A DNA stretch of 64,000 nucleotides from UBA8337 sp963932545. GTDB lineage: Bacteria > Pseudomonadota > Alphaproteobacteria > RS24. Shown piece after piece: positions 8,486-17,287 of the stretch; within the stretch, counting starts at the first letter, position 1, and each line of letters starts with the position of its first letter. The notes beneath the pieces are model-generated. The model was not told where the DNA came from and ran no database searches. It saw only the letters and a program-made list of their open reading frames with translations. The stretch lies in assembly GCA_963932545.1 (NCBI GenBank), contig CAWVRH010000008.1:20599-84598 (forward strand), given 5' to 3'. The translations under genes were made by a program, and so were the position numbers.

Positions 8486-10456
8486 ATGATCGAAAAATCA
8501 CCGGTTGAGGAATTTAAACGCGCCCTGACGCAGACCATGCGCTCGATGGCCGAAGAGGCTGAGCTATCGGTTAGCTTCGGCTCGGAAAAACCCGTTTTGG
8601 CGGGTTTGAAAGCGCGCTTGCCTCAGCCCACGCGCGACCTAGAGCCAAGGGATGTGCAAAATGTGCGCGGCCAATCCGATAGTTTTGCGCTGCACTTAGC
8701 GCATAATGATGCGGCCCTCTCGCTCGATATGGCGCCAAGTGAAACCGATGCAAGGGCCGTGTTTGATGCGGCTGAAACGGCGCGTTGCGAATCTATCGGC
8801 TCGCTAGCTATGACAGGCGTGGGGCAAAACATCGGTGCGATGCACGAGCAGCGCTGCCAGAAACTCGGCTTGCAAGAAGCAACCACACGCGAAACCGCCC
8901 CGCTAGAAGAGGCGCTGGGCTTTATGGTACGCGAACAATTGACGGGCCTTGCCCCACCGCCTTCCGCTATGGGCGTGGTGTCGGCTTGGCGCGATTGGGT
9001 AGACGAGCGCGTCGGCGATAAAATTGGCGGGCTCGAAGCCGTCATCCAAGACCAACGCGCCTTTGGCGAATTAACCCGTGACATTTTGGTTGACCTAGAG
9101 CTGATGCAAGCCTCCGGCGAAAACGAAGAAGGCGACGGCGAAGACGGCGACGGCGACGGCGACGGCGAAGACGGCGAGCAAGATGGCGAAGGCGGTCAAG
9201 CCGAAAGCCAAGAAGGCATGTCGGCCGACGATATGGAAGTTGGCGATCAAGCCATGGAAGAAGGCGACGAACAAACCGTCCAGATGGAAGGCGAGGAAGT
9301 CGAGGGCGATGGCGAAGGCGAGGAAGCCGGCGAAGCGGCAGACCCTTACGCGCCAGACGGCGATCTGAACCCAGAAAAATCAGCCTATAATATTTATACC
9401 AGCAAGTTCGACGAAACCATTGAAGCCGAAGAGCTATGCGACCAAGAAGAGTTAGACCGCTTGCGCGCTTATCTCGACCAGCAATTGCAACAAATGCAAG
9501 GCGTGGTCGCGCGCCTCGCCAATCGGCTGCAACGCCGCTTGCAGGCCAAGCAGAACCGCACTTGGGAATTTGACCTAGAAGAAGGCTACCTCGACCCTGC
9601 GCGTCTCTCGCGCATTATTATGGACCCGATGCAGCCGCTGTCTTTCAAGATGGAAAGTGACACGAAGTTTCGCGATACAGTCGTCACCCTTCTCATAGAT
9701 AACTCTGGCTCGATGCGTGGGCGCCCGATTACCGTGGCCGCCATGTGCGCCGATATTCTGGCCCGCACGCTCGAGCGCTGCAATGTGAAGACCGAGATTT
9801 TGGGCTTTACCACCCGCGCCTGGAAAGGCGGCCAATCGCGCGAAGTTTGGATGAGCAATGGCAAACCAAGCCACCCCGGCCGCTTGAACGATTTACGCCA
9901 TATTATTTACAAAGGCGCCGATGCCCCATGGCGGCGCGCGCGCAAAAACCTTGGGCTGATGATGCGCGAAGGTCTTTTGAAAGAAAACATTGATGGCGAA
10001 GCGCTCATCTGGGCCCACAACCGCCTCTTGGCCCGCCCCGAGCAACGCCGCATTTTAATGGTTATCTCGGATGGCGCGCCGGTGGATGATTCTACTTTGA
10101 GCGTCAACGCAGGCAATTATCTGGAAAAACATTTGCGCAATGTCATCGAAGACATTGAAACCCAATCTCCGGTTGAGCTCATCGCCATTGGCATTGGCCA
10201 TGATGTGACGCGCTATTACCGCCGCGCGGTCACCATTGTCGACGCCGAGCAATTGGGCGGCGCGATGACGGACAAGCTGGCTGAATTATTCGATGAGAAT
10301 GATGGCGAGAAGAAGCGCGAAAAGGGCATGAATACAGGCGCCCTAAAAGCTGGCTCTAAGCCGACGCCCTCAAGTGGTGCGGGCGGGGGTGCCAGTCGCA
10401 GGCGTGCGGGCGTGCGCACAAGCGCAGTTCCCGTGCGGGGCGCAAGCAGCACCTAA
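8486..10456 (+). CDS. cobT: Cobaltochelatase subunit CobT
   Basis: The product has 656 residues. It has an N-terminal helical domain (about 1-205), an acidic Gly/Asp/Glu-rich linker (about 210-290) with repeated GDGDGEDGE units, and a C-terminal von Willebrand A domain. The VWA metal site (MIDAS) is DNSGSMRGRP, and a second element is VISDGAPVDD. CobT activates CobN together with the CobS ring. The last 45 residues are Ser/Gly/Arg-rich and disordered-looking. The acidic linker is normal for the family and explains the GGCGAC-rich DNA at about 9117-9200. Confidence 0.96.
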   Translation: MIEKSPVEEFKRALTQTMRSMAEEAELSVSFGSEKPVLAGLKARLPQPTRDLEPRDVQNVRGQSDSFALHLAHNDAALSLDMAPSETDARAVFDAAETARCESIGSLAMTGVGQNIGAMHEQRCQKLGLQEATTRETAPLEEALGFMVREQLTGLAPPPSAMGVVSAWRDWVDERVGDKIGGLEAVIQDQRAFGELTRDILVDLELMQASGENEEGDGEDGDGDGDGEDGEQDGEGGQAESQEGMSADDMEVGDQAMEEGDEQTVQMEGEEVEGDGEGEEAGEAADPYAPDGDLNPEKSAYNIYTSKFDETIEAEELCDQEELDRLRAYLDQQLQQMQGVVARLANRLQRRLQAKQNRTWEFDLEEGYLDPARLSRIIMDPMQPLSFKMESDTKFRDTVVTLLIDNSGSMRGRPITVAAMCADILARTLERCNVKTEILGFTTRAWKGGQSREVWMSNGKPSHPGRLNDLRHIIYKGADAPWRRARKNLGLMMREGLLKENIDGEALIWAHNRLLARPEQRRILMVISDGAPVDDSTLSVNAGNYLEKHLRNVIEDIETQSPVELIAIGIGHDVTRYYRRAVTIVDAEQLGGAMTDKLAELFDENDGEKKREKGMNTGALKAGSKPTPSSGAGGGASRRRAGVRTSAVPVRGASST

Positions 10457-10468
10457 TTTATAAAGGTA

Positions 10469-10486
10469 AAATCCGAAACAGGATTT
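10469..10486. terminator. Weak hairpin between convergent cobT and rpmB
   Basis: 6-bp arms AAATCC / GGATTT with a 6-bp loop lie between the two converging genes. On the minus strand it is followed by TTACC only, so it is at best a weak terminator. Confidence 0.35.
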
Positions 10487-10766
10487 AGGCTGATTTAGCG
10501 TTTACTAGCTTTTTCAGCTTCAAAGCGCGCGACGACAATTGTGCGTCTTTGGCTTTGATCAAGAACGCATCGATACCCCCGATATGCTCCACCGAGCGCA
10601 GAGCGCTAGCTGAGATACGAAGTTTCAAAGCGCGGCCCAGCGTTTCGCTAGGCAGACTGCATTGCTGCAGGTTCGGCAGAAAGCGACGACGCGTACGGTT
10701 CATAGCATGGCTAACATTGTTGCCACTCATTACAGATTTGCCAGTCAGTTCGCATACACGTGACAT
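10485..10766 (-). CDS. rpmB: 50S ribosomal protein L28
   Basis: The product has 93 residues and opens with the family signature MSRVCELTGKSVMSGNNVSH, followed by RRRFLPNLQ and a basic C-terminus. It belongs to the large ribosomal subunit. The alphaproteobacterial form is longer than the E. coli protein (78 residues). A GGAGTGACCG site precedes the ATG. It is a single gene, convergent with cobT. Confidence 0.97.
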   Translation of the reverse strand: MSRVCELTGKSVMSGNNVSHAMNRTRRRFLPNLQQCSLPSETLGRALKLRISASALRSVEHIGGIDAFLIKAKDAQLSSRALKLKKLVNAKSA

Positions 10767-10850
10767 CGGTCACTCCTATTCATCTCGTTAAAAACTAGAG
10801 CCTTTAGCCTACTCATGCAGGCGGTGCCCTGTTTCAAGCCTTTGATATAG

Positions 10851-10880
10851 AAAACCACCCGCTTTGCGTCAAGCGGTTTT
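10851..10880 (-). terminator. Terminator after the thioesterase gene
   Basis: On the minus strand, CCGCTT / AAGCGG arms close a short loop and outer AAAACC / GGTTTT arms pair with a small bulge, ending in a T-rich run. It overlaps the stop codon of the thioesterase at 10879 and would end the dehydrogenase-thioesterase transcript. Confidence 0.5.
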
Positions 10881-11376
10881 AGCTCTCTTTCGAAACTTTC
10901 GCCATGCCCGACATGCCCGCCTTGGCGCCATGGTTGGCATCGAGAACAATATCGGTAATTTTAAAAATTCCACTGCCGGTAATCACTGGGCCGTCTTTGC
11001 CCACCAATTGGCCGCTCACGAAGCCCGTGCTTTTGGTGGCGCGTGTGCATTCACCTTCGCAAATCAAAAAATCGCCCAATTGACCCGGGGCCAAAAAGTC
11101 GAAATTAAAGCTGACAGACGGCGTGAAACGCGCGCCGCCCATATGATTGTGCAGCACGAAGGCAAGCCCCACATCCATCACCGTCATCAACATGCCGCCA
11201 TGGCAGATGCCGGCCGGATTACACATATGCTCTTGCACCTCAAACCCCAATTGCTGATCGCCAGTCTCTAGGCTGCCTCGGATGTAAATCGGGCCGACAT
11301 GCTCGGTAAAATGCGCGTCGAGATGGTCAAACATGCCGTCAAAGTCTAATTCTTTCCAGCCGTCTGGAATACTCAT
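10879..11376 (-). CDS. PaaI-type (hotdog fold) acyl-CoA thioesterase
   Basis: The product has 165 residues. A single hotdog domain carries the PaaI/YbgC-like motif GICHGGMLMTVMDVG (about residue 56), whose His-Gly-Gly and downstream Asp line the active site. Such enzymes hydrolyse acyl- or aryl-CoA thioesters; the acyl group is not predictable. The start overlaps the stop of the upstream acyl-CoA dehydrogenase gene (ATGA), so the two are translationally coupled and probably act on related CoA esters. Confidence 0.88.
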   Translation of the reverse strand: MSIPDGWKELDFDGMFDHLDAHFTEHVGPIYIRGSLETGDQQLGFEVQEHMCNPAGICHGGMLMTVMDVGLAFVLHNHMGGARFTPSVSFNFDFLAPGQLGDFLICEGECTRATKSTGFVSGQLVGKDGPVITGSGIFKITDIVLDANHGAKAGMSGMAKVSKES

Positions 11377-12659
11377 GCTTTGTTTTCCTTGCCGGGTTGA
11401 ATAAAGCCAAATAAATGCGCCGCCACTTTACGGATTTGTATCTCTTCCGAACCTTCGGTAATGCGATAGCGACGGTGATGGCGATAAATATGCTCAAACG
11501 GCATATGGCGCGAATAGCCAATACCGCCATGGGTTTGAATGGCTTGGTCGGCGGCCTCACAAACCAATCGATTGGCGCGGTAATTGCACATGGACACTTT
11601 ATCCGACAGATAAATAGCCACTTCGGGTTTGCTCATCGTGTCCATTTGTGCCGCCGTTTTATAAACCAAATTGCGGATCATCTCATTTTCCGTATGCAGC
11701 TCGGTGAGTGGAAACTGAATCGCCTGATTGGTGGCCAAAGGCTTGCCGAAAGGCGCGCGGGTTTTGGCATAGGCGACGCTTTCATTGATGCAATATTGCG
11801 CCGCGCCCACACCACTGGCCGCTTGGCGGATACGGTTTTCATGGACAAAATGCTGCGCCAAAGCGAGGCCATTATCGGGGGCGCCAAATATCGCGCTCTC
11901 AGGCACCCAAATATTCGTGAACGACACGCGCGGATGGTCGGTCGGCATATTAAAGGTCCACATATATTCTTCGATTTTTACGCCTGGGTCATCGGCAGGC
12001 ACCAAAAAGCAAGTGATGCCGCGCGCCGCGCCATCTTCGCCAGAGGTGCGCGCAAACACCATCACATGACTGGCGACATGCATGCCTGTCGTCCACATTT
12101 TCTCGCCATTGATGAGCCAGCCATCAACACCATCGCGGGTTTCGCGCACGCCACGCGTTTCCATCCATGTCGCATCCGAGCCATGCGCCGCTTCGGTCAG
12201 GCCAAAGCAAATGCGGTGCGTGCCGCCCAACATGCCGTTAATAAATGTGTCGGCCTGTTCGGGCGTGCCAAAATCACGGAACATGAGAACTTGCGGTATA
12301 TTGCCAACGATCGAGCTTTCGTTTTGCAAATCATTATGCAGCCCTAAACCTTTGGCGGCCAAATGCTCACGAATAACGGCCATGGCTAAATTAGATCCAT
12401 CGGCGCCGCCATATTCTTTCGGCAGAGCAAAACGCAAATGCCCCGCTTTATCGGCGCGGCGGCGCATTTCGCGCAACAGCTCTTCCCACTCGGGGCGCGG
12501 CAGGCCGTTATTGTCCCAATCGGTGCGCGCGTTTTCGCGGCGATGGTCAAAAAACCGATTGTTATCATCCTGCATCTGCAGCGGTGTAATTTCGTCGTCG
12601 ATGAACTTATCCAGAACCGCTAAATAAGCGCGGATATCATCAGGAATCTCATAATCCAT
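11373..12659 (-). CDS. Acyl-CoA dehydrogenase family protein
   Basis: The product has 428 residues from the ATG at 12659, which has GGGAGAG before it. An upstream in-frame extension lacks family similarity. The FAD-dependent fold is shown by CFGLTEAAHGSDATW (FAD/substrate region, about 150), GEKMWTTGMHV, and the C-terminal THGGIGYSRHMPFEHIYR plus ITEGSEEIQ. These enzymes oxidise acyl-CoA at C2-C3 and pass electrons to ETF, whose genes are at 37667-39360. The closest groups act on medium, long or branched chains; the substrate is not resolved. It is coupled to the thioesterase downstream. Confidence 0.9.
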   Translation of the reverse strand: MDYEIPDDIRAYLAVLDKFIDDEITPLQMQDDNNRFFDHRRENARTDWDNNGLPRPEWEELLREMRRRADKAGHLRFALPKEYGGADGSNLAMAVIREHLAAKGLGLHNDLQNESSIVGNIPQVLMFRDFGTPEQADTFINGMLGGTHRICFGLTEAAHGSDATWMETRGVRETRDGVDGWLINGEKMWTTGMHVASHVMVFARTSGEDGAARGITCFLVPADDPGVKIEEYMWTFNMPTDHPRVSFTNIWVPESAIFGAPDNGLALAQHFVHENRIRQAASGVGAAQYCINESVAYAKTRAPFGKPLATNQAIQFPLTELHTENEMIRNLVYKTAAQMDTMSKPEVAIYLSDKVSMCNYRANRLVCEAADQAIQTHGGIGYSRHMPFEHIYRHHRRYRITEGSEEIQIRKVAAHLFGFIQPGKENKA

Positions 12660-12921
12660 AAAACTCTCCCTTTGGGCGGAAATCATGCGCGAGCCAAACA
12701 AATCTGGCAAGCGTCTTCTCGGGTTTAATCGAAGCACCCACTAGATGTAGGCGTGAACAGATAGGGGGAAGACACTATGGTAGTGATTCGGACACGCTAT
12801 GTTCGCCCCCTGTTCATGGGAAAAGGGCAAAACCGATTCGTCCACAGGCCTATCCGACGAATCAAGGGAATTACACGCCACGCGCTTGCAAAAGCTTGCG
12901 CGCTTGGTCATGGTTAGCGCT

Positions 12922-15852
12922 ATGTCCAACCTGTCTTTTCAGCCCCACTTGCGTATTGTTCTCGGGCCCACCAACACTGGCAAAACCCACCTCGCGATGG
13001 AACGTTTATTGGCCCACACCAGCGGGATGATTGGCTTGCCGTTGCGGCTTTTGGCGCGCGAAGTCTATGACCGCTGCCTGCGTGGCGACTTCGGGCACGT
13101 GCATAAAGCAGACTTGGCCTTAATCACAGGCGAGGAGAAAATTCTACCTCCCAAGGCGCGATATTTTATTTGCACCACGGAAGCCATGCCGATTAGCCGC
13201 GAAGTTCAATTTGTAGCCATTGATGAGTGCCAATTGGCGGCCGACCCTGAACGCGGCCATGTGTTCACCGACCGTATTTTGCATGCGCGCGGCACCTCCG
13301 AGACCCTTTTATTGGGCGCCGAAACCATGGCCCCCATCTTGCGCCAATTGCTCGGCAAAATAGAAATTGAAAGCCGTGGCCGTTTCTCGCGTCTCAGCTG
13401 GGGCGGCAGCCATAAATTATCGCGCCTGCCAAGACGCAGCGCCGTGGCGGCTTTTTCGGCTGACAATGTTTACGCCATTGCCGAGATTATTCGCCAACAA
13501 CGCGGCGGTGCCGCCGTGGTGATGGGCGGCTTGAGCCCGCGCACCAGAAACGCCCAAGTCGAGATGTATCAATCGGGCGAGGTCGATTTTCTGGTCGCTA
13601 CCGATGCCATTGGCATGGGGTTGAATATGGATGTCGACCATGTGGCCTTTGCCCAGAGACGAAAATTCGACGGCCGCAGGCACCGCCAACTCAGCGCCTC
13701 TGAATTGGCGCAAATTGCAGGCCGCGCTGGCCGCCACACGCAAGATGGCAGCTTTGGCGTCACCGGCGATTTGGAAGCCTTTGAAGAGCCGCTCATCGAG
13801 CAGATTGAGACGCATGAATTTGAGCCGGTAAAAGGCTTGTTTTGGCGCAACCCTAATTTGGACTTTTCTAGTCTGGAAGCTTTATTGTTGAGCTTGGAAA
13901 AAACCGCGCCGCGCGCAGGCCTGATGCGCGCGCCCGCTGCCGACGACCAGCAAGCCCTCAAACTATTAAGCCGCGACCCAGACACGCTTGATTCACTGGG
14001 GGATGGAAGTCTACACACGTCTGGCGCCAATCCAGCGCTTGAGCTTTTGTGGCAAGTGGCGCAAACGCCTGATTTTCGAAAAACCACGGTCGGCGAACAC
14101 AGCGCGCTGATCGGAGAAGTGTTCGGCTTTTTGAGCGGTCGCGAGGGGCAAATCCCCGAAAGCTGGATGGGCGAGCGCATTGAGCGTTGCGACCGCCTAG
14201 ATGGGGACTTGGGCACTTTGTCGATGCGACTGGCACATATCCGCACTTGGACCTATATTGCCCAGCGCAATGATTGGTTGGCCGACCCTGCCCATTGGCA
14301 GGGGGTCAGCCGTAGTGTAGAAGACCGTCTATCGGATGCGCTGCATAATAAATTAATGGGGCAATTTGTAGATCGCAAAACATCCGCCCTAATGCGGCGG
14401 CTTGCTGGACGAGAGGTTATCGTGGCGAATATTGAAGACAATGGCGACATTCTAGTGGCCGAAGAATATATGGGTCGGTTGAGCGGCTTGCATGTCGAGC
14501 GCGACCCGCGCCTGAAAGGCGTGCCAGCGGGAACCGCGCGCGCCGCGGTTGAAAAAGCCATCGGCGATGCCCTTCGAACCCGCGCGCAAGACATCAGCCA
14601 AGCGGGCGATGACGCCTTTTCTCTTACCCAAACGGGCGAGATTATTTGGCAGACCGCCTGTGTTGGACAATTGCAAACCAATGGCGGACGCGAAGCTGAT
14701 AAATTAGCCTACCTCAACCCGTCCGCTCACTTAATGGCCGATGAAGCCCTGACGGGGGACGCGCGCCAACGCGCCGAAACTCGGCTGACCGATTGGGTGC
14801 GCGCCAAGACAGCGCATGACCTAGACCCTTTGAAAAAACTCGAAACCGCGAAAGACCTAGACGGTTTGGCCCGCGGACTGGCTTTTCAATTGCTCGAACA
14901 TAAGGGCAGTTTGGCGCGCCGAGATGTGGCTGATATTTTGACTAAATTGGACCAACCCTTGCGCAGCCAATTACGAAAATTAGGCGTGCGCTTCGGCTTT
15001 TATACCGTCTTTGTGCCAGCCCTTCTTAAACCAGCGCCTGCCCGACTGTTGGCACTCATGAGCCTTTTAGAAGGTCAACAAACCGACGCCGCCAAGCCGA
15101 CAAGCGCACCGGAAACAGCCCCGCGCGATATCGCCAAAGATTTAGCCGCCCTTCCGGCTGCTGGCCTGACCTCTTGCGCGCGCGAAAAATTGCCGTTTTA
15201 TCTGTATCGCGCGGCTGGTTTTTACACGACGAAAAACCGCGCCATTCGACTAGATATGCTAGAGCGCCTCGCAGATCTCATTCGCCCTGCACTGGAGCAA
15301 AGCAAAGCGCAAAAAAGCAAAGGCTTTGAAGCCAGCGAAGCCATGATGTCCATCATGGGCTGTGGCGTCGATGATTTGGCCGAAATATTGACAGCTCTAG
15401 GGTATCAATCGCAAGAGGTAGACGCGAGCTCTTTGCCCGCTAAACCCGATGACGTTAAGCCCGTTGACGCTGCGCCCGTTGATGCTGCGCCAGCCCCTGA
15501 GGCCGCATCGACACCTGAAGACAAACCAGAAGCCACAGAAAATGAGGCTGCAGAAACAGCCCTAGAACAAGGCCAAGAAACAGGCCAAGAAACAACTGCC
15601 GAGCCCGAGGCGGTTAAACTCGTGACCCTATGGCGTCCGGCCCGCACCCAACGAAACCAGCAAAAGCAGGCACCCCCAAAGCGCAAAAACGGCGCGGATG
15701 GTGAGGCCCAGAATGGCGGCAAAAATAAATCTGGCGGTTCCGCTAACCGGCGCACAGGCGGCGCGAGCAAACCTGCACGAGCCGAAAAACAAGCCGACCC
15801 TAATTCGCCTTTTGCCGTTTTGAAATCCTTACAATCAGATAGTGATGACTAG
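12922..15852 (+). CDS. SUV3-like DExH RNA helicase with long C-terminal extension
   Basis: The product has 976 residues from the ATG at 12922; an ATG at 12910 and one at 12799 are alternatives. Walker A is GPTNTGKTH (about 15-23), the DExH-type box is AIDECQLA, and the helicase C-terminal domain contains GLSPRTRNAQVE and QIAGRAGRHTQDG. This matches mitochondrial SUV3 and the bacterial MgpS-like helicases. A helical middle follows, and the last 150 residues are low-complexity: acidic Ala/Pro/Glu-rich with GQETGQETT, then basic Gly/Asn/Lys-rich. SUV3 unwinds RNA for degradation; the bacterial role is less clear. It overlaps the next gene, an S4 RNA-binding protein, which supports an RNA role. 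Confidence 0.88.
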   Translation: MSNLSFQPHLRIVLGPTNTGKTHLAMERLLAHTSGMIGLPLRLLAREVYDRCLRGDFGHVHKADLALITGEEKILPPKARYFICTTEAMPISREVQFVAIDECQLAADPERGHVFTDRILHARGTSETLLLGAETMAPILRQLLGKIEIESRGRFSRLSWGGSHKLSRLPRRSAVAAFSADNVYAIAEIIRQQRGGAAVVMGGLSPRTRNAQVEMYQSGEVDFLVATDAIGMGLNMDVDHVAFAQRRKFDGRRHRQLSASELAQIAGRAGRHTQDGSFGVTGDLEAFEEPLIEQIETHEFEPVKGLFWRNPNLDFSSLEALLLSLEKTAPRAGLMRAPAADDQQALKLLSRDPDTLDSLGDGSLHTSGANPALELLWQVAQTPDFRKTTVGEHSALIGEVFGFLSGREGQIPESWMGERIERCDRLDGDLGTLSMRLAHIRTWTYIAQRNDWLADPAHWQGVSRSVEDRLSDALHNKLMGQFVDRKTSALMRRLAGREVIVANIEDNGDILVAEEYMGRLSGLHVERDPRLKGVPAGTARAAVEKAIGDALRTRAQDISQAGDDAFSLTQTGEIIWQTACVGQLQTNGGREADKLAYLNPSAHLMADEALTGDARQRAETRLTDWVRAKTAHDLDPLKKLETAKDLDGLARGLAFQLLEHKGSLARRDVADILTKLDQPLRSQLRKLGVRFGFYTVFVPALLKPAPARLLALMSLLEGQQTDAAKPTSAPETAPRDIAKDLAALPAAGLTSCAREKLPFYLYRAAGFYTTKNRAIRLDMLERLADLIRPALEQSKAQKSKGFEASEAMMSIMGCGVDDLAEILTALGYQSQEVDASSLPAKPDDVKPVDAAPVDAAPAPEAASTPEDKPEATENEAAETALEQGQETGQETTAEPEAVKLVTLWRPARTQRNQQKQAPPKRKNGADGEAQNGGKNKSGGSANRRTGGASKPARAEKQADPNSPFAVLKSLQSDSDD

Positions 15853-16246
15853 CTCGCTCAAAAAGCCTATGCCTCCCTCCATGCGGGTCGATAAATGGCT
15901 CTGGCATGCGCGATTTTTCAAAACGCGCACTTTGGCCACCAAACTAGCCTCGGCTGGTAATGTGCGGGTGAATGGCGTCAAACAGACCCGAGCCTCGGCC
16001 AATGTGAAGGCTGGCGACGTGCTTACGTTTCCCCTGAACAACTATGTTCGCCTCATCGAAGTCGTAAGCTTGAGTTTGCGGCGTGGGCCTGCGGCAGAAG
16101 CACAAGCCCTATATATCGACCGCGATCCGCCGCAAGCCAAACCCAAGGAAGATAAAGTCGCCTCGCGCGAGCATGGCACGGGCCGGCCGACCAAAAAACA
16201 ACGCCGCGAGCAAGCCGCCTTTACGGGGCGCAGCGAAATAGGGTGA
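15845..16246 (+). CDS. S4-domain RNA-binding protein (HslR/Hsp15-like)
   Basis: The product has about 133 residues. An S4 domain opens at MRVDKWLWHARFFKTRTLA and continues through GNVRVNGVKQTRASANVKAGD, the hallmark of Hsp15, which binds stalled 50S subunits carrying peptidyl-tRNA. The C-terminal 40 residues are basic and end TKKQRREQAAFTGRSEIG. The start is uncertain: GTG 15842, ATG 15845 and later ATGs are all in frame and overlap the helicase end by up to 11 bp. Its coupling to the helicase gene is typical of alphaproteobacteria. Confidence 0.88.
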   Translation: MTSSLKKPMPPSMRVDKWLWHARFFKTRTLATKLASAGNVRVNGVKQTRASANVKAGDVLTFPLNNYVRLIEVVSLSLRRGPAAEAQALYIDRDPPQAKPKEDKVASREHGTGRPTKKQRREQAAFTGRSEIG

Positions 16247-16340
16247 GGCCACGCCAACATGCGACCAAAACAGGCATTGCATAGCGGCCCATGCCGCGTT
16301 AGGTAACTGCTTAGTCAAAATTTAGATAAGAGTTTCGCTC

Positions 16341-16793
16341 ATGTTGGATAAATTAAAGAATATGTTTGCCGAGCCGGTCGCTGCCAGTGCACCGCCGCTC
16401 TCCGATGCTTTGCATATTGCCGCCGCCGCCCTTTTGGTACGCGCCGCGCAAATCGATGGACGCATGGATGAAGGCGAAGAAAAGTTAATCGCGCGTTTGG
16501 TCGGGCCTCATTTTGGCTTAGACGACGCCGCAGCCGCCACCCTTATTACGGAAGCTAAAGCGGCAGCCGATGAAGCCAGCGATTTGTTTCAGTTCACCGT
16601 GCGCATTAACAATCACTTTGGCGAACCGCATAAAATCATGCTGCTAGAACTTTTGTGGCAGATTGTTTTGAGCGATGGTGTGGTCGATGATTTTGAGGCG
16701 AACTTGCTTCGCCGCGTTGCAGGGCTTATACACATTACCGACCAACAGGCTGGCCAAGCGCGTAAAAACGCGCAAACCCAACTGAGTTCGTAA
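16341..16793 (+). CDS. TerB-like (TerB/DjlA N-terminal fold) protein
   Basis: The product has 150 residues, all-helical and acidic. The pattern LLVRAAQIDGRMDEGEEKLI (about 33-52) and LLWQIVLSDGVVDDFEANLL (about 108-127) are the two Asp-rich loops typical of TerB-like domains, which may bind a metal. Despite the family name there is no tellurite operon here; such single-domain proteins are of unknown function. It stands between the S4-protein gene and fdxA, 28 bp upstream of fdxA. Confidence 0.85.
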   Translation: MLDKLKNMFAEPVAASAPPLSDALHIAAAALLVRAAQIDGRMDEGEEKLIARLVGPHFGLDDAAAATLITEAKAAADEASDLFQFTVRINNHFGEPHKIMLLELLWQIVLSDGVVDDFEANLLRRVAGLIHITDQQAGQARKNAQTQLSS

Positions 16794-16821
16794 AGACCAA
16801 GATTTATTCACAGGAAGTGTC

Positions 16822-17160
16822 ATGACTTATATCGTCACGGAAGATTGCATCAAATGTAAATATACCGACTGCGTCGAAGTATGCCCGGTCGATTGTTTTT
16901 ATGAGGGCGACAATATGCTCGTCATCCATCCTGACGAATGCATTGATTGCGGCGTGTGCGAACCCGAATGCCCGGCCGATGCCATTAAGGCCGACACCGA
17001 ATCGGGCCTTGAGAAATGGCTCGAAGTGAACACAAAATACGCCGACATCTGGCCGAACATCACCCTGCGCAAAGACGCGCCAAGCGACGCCGATGATTGG
17101 CTGAACAAACCGAATAAATTTGCCAATGAGTTTAGCGAAGCCCCCGGCGCTGGCGACTAA
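16822..17160 (+). CDS. fdxA: Ferredoxin FdxA (7Fe type)
   Basis: The product has 112 residues. The N-terminal cluster motifs CIKCKYTDCVEVCPVDC and CIDCGVCEPECP supply a [3Fe-4S] and a [4Fe-4S] cluster. The C-terminal extension EKWLEVNTKYADIWPNI is typical of the FdxA / Azotobacter FdI type. It is a low-potential electron carrier in the cytoplasm. FdxA next to carD is a conserved alphaproteobacterial pair. An AGGAAGTGTC site precedes the ATG. Confidence 0.95.
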   Translation: MTYIVTEDCIKCKYTDCVEVCPVDCFYEGDNMLVIHPDECIDCGVCEPECPADAIKADTESGLEKWLEVNTKYADIWPNITLRKDAPSDADDWLNKPNKFANEFSEAPGAGD

Positions 17161-17193
17161 ACCAGCCGAGCCATAGCCCCAAGCCCCAAGCTC

Positions 17194-17222
17194 TTGGAAA
17201 CCTTGCGGTTTTGTGATATACT
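17194..17222 (+). promoter_or_regulatory. Probable sigma70-type promoter of carD
   Basis: TTGGAA (17194-17199), a 17-bp spacer, then TATACT (17217-17222). Transcription would begin near 17229 and first cross the hairpin at 17246-17271. Confidence 0.55.
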
Positions 17223-17245
17223 CCTCCTTAGAAAATAAACGATAG

Positions 17246-17271
17246 AAAAGGCACCGTTTCGGGGCCTTTTT
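17246..17271 (+). terminator. Intrinsic terminator-like hairpin in the carD leader
   Basis: Arms AAAAGGC (17246-17252) and GCCTTTT (17264-17270) enclose an inner CCG-TTT-CGG stem, and the 3' arm runs into a run of five T. It ends 17 bp before the carD ATG and lies downstream of the likely carD promoter. It may end fdxA transcription, attenuate carD, or both. Confidence 0.6.
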
Positions 17272-17287
17272 GCATTTGGAGACCACC

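Noticed and set aside
9117..9200. GGCGAC-rich repetitive DNA in cobT considered as a repeat array or CRISPR
   Set aside because: It encodes the acidic linker expected in CobT; there are no spacers or regular repeats.
11415..12347. 310-codon plus-strand open frame over the acyl-CoA dehydrogenase
   Set aside because: The opposite strand encodes a full acyl-CoA dehydrogenase with motifs; this frame is rich in His and Arg and has no family.
12660..12921. 262-bp gap before the helicase considered for a hidden gene
   Set aside because: Frames here lack ribosome sites or family likeness. It probably holds only the divergent promoters.
16341..16793. TerB-like gene considered as tellurite resistance
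   Set aside because: No terZABCDE genes are nearby, and single TerB-fold proteins have other or unknown functions.
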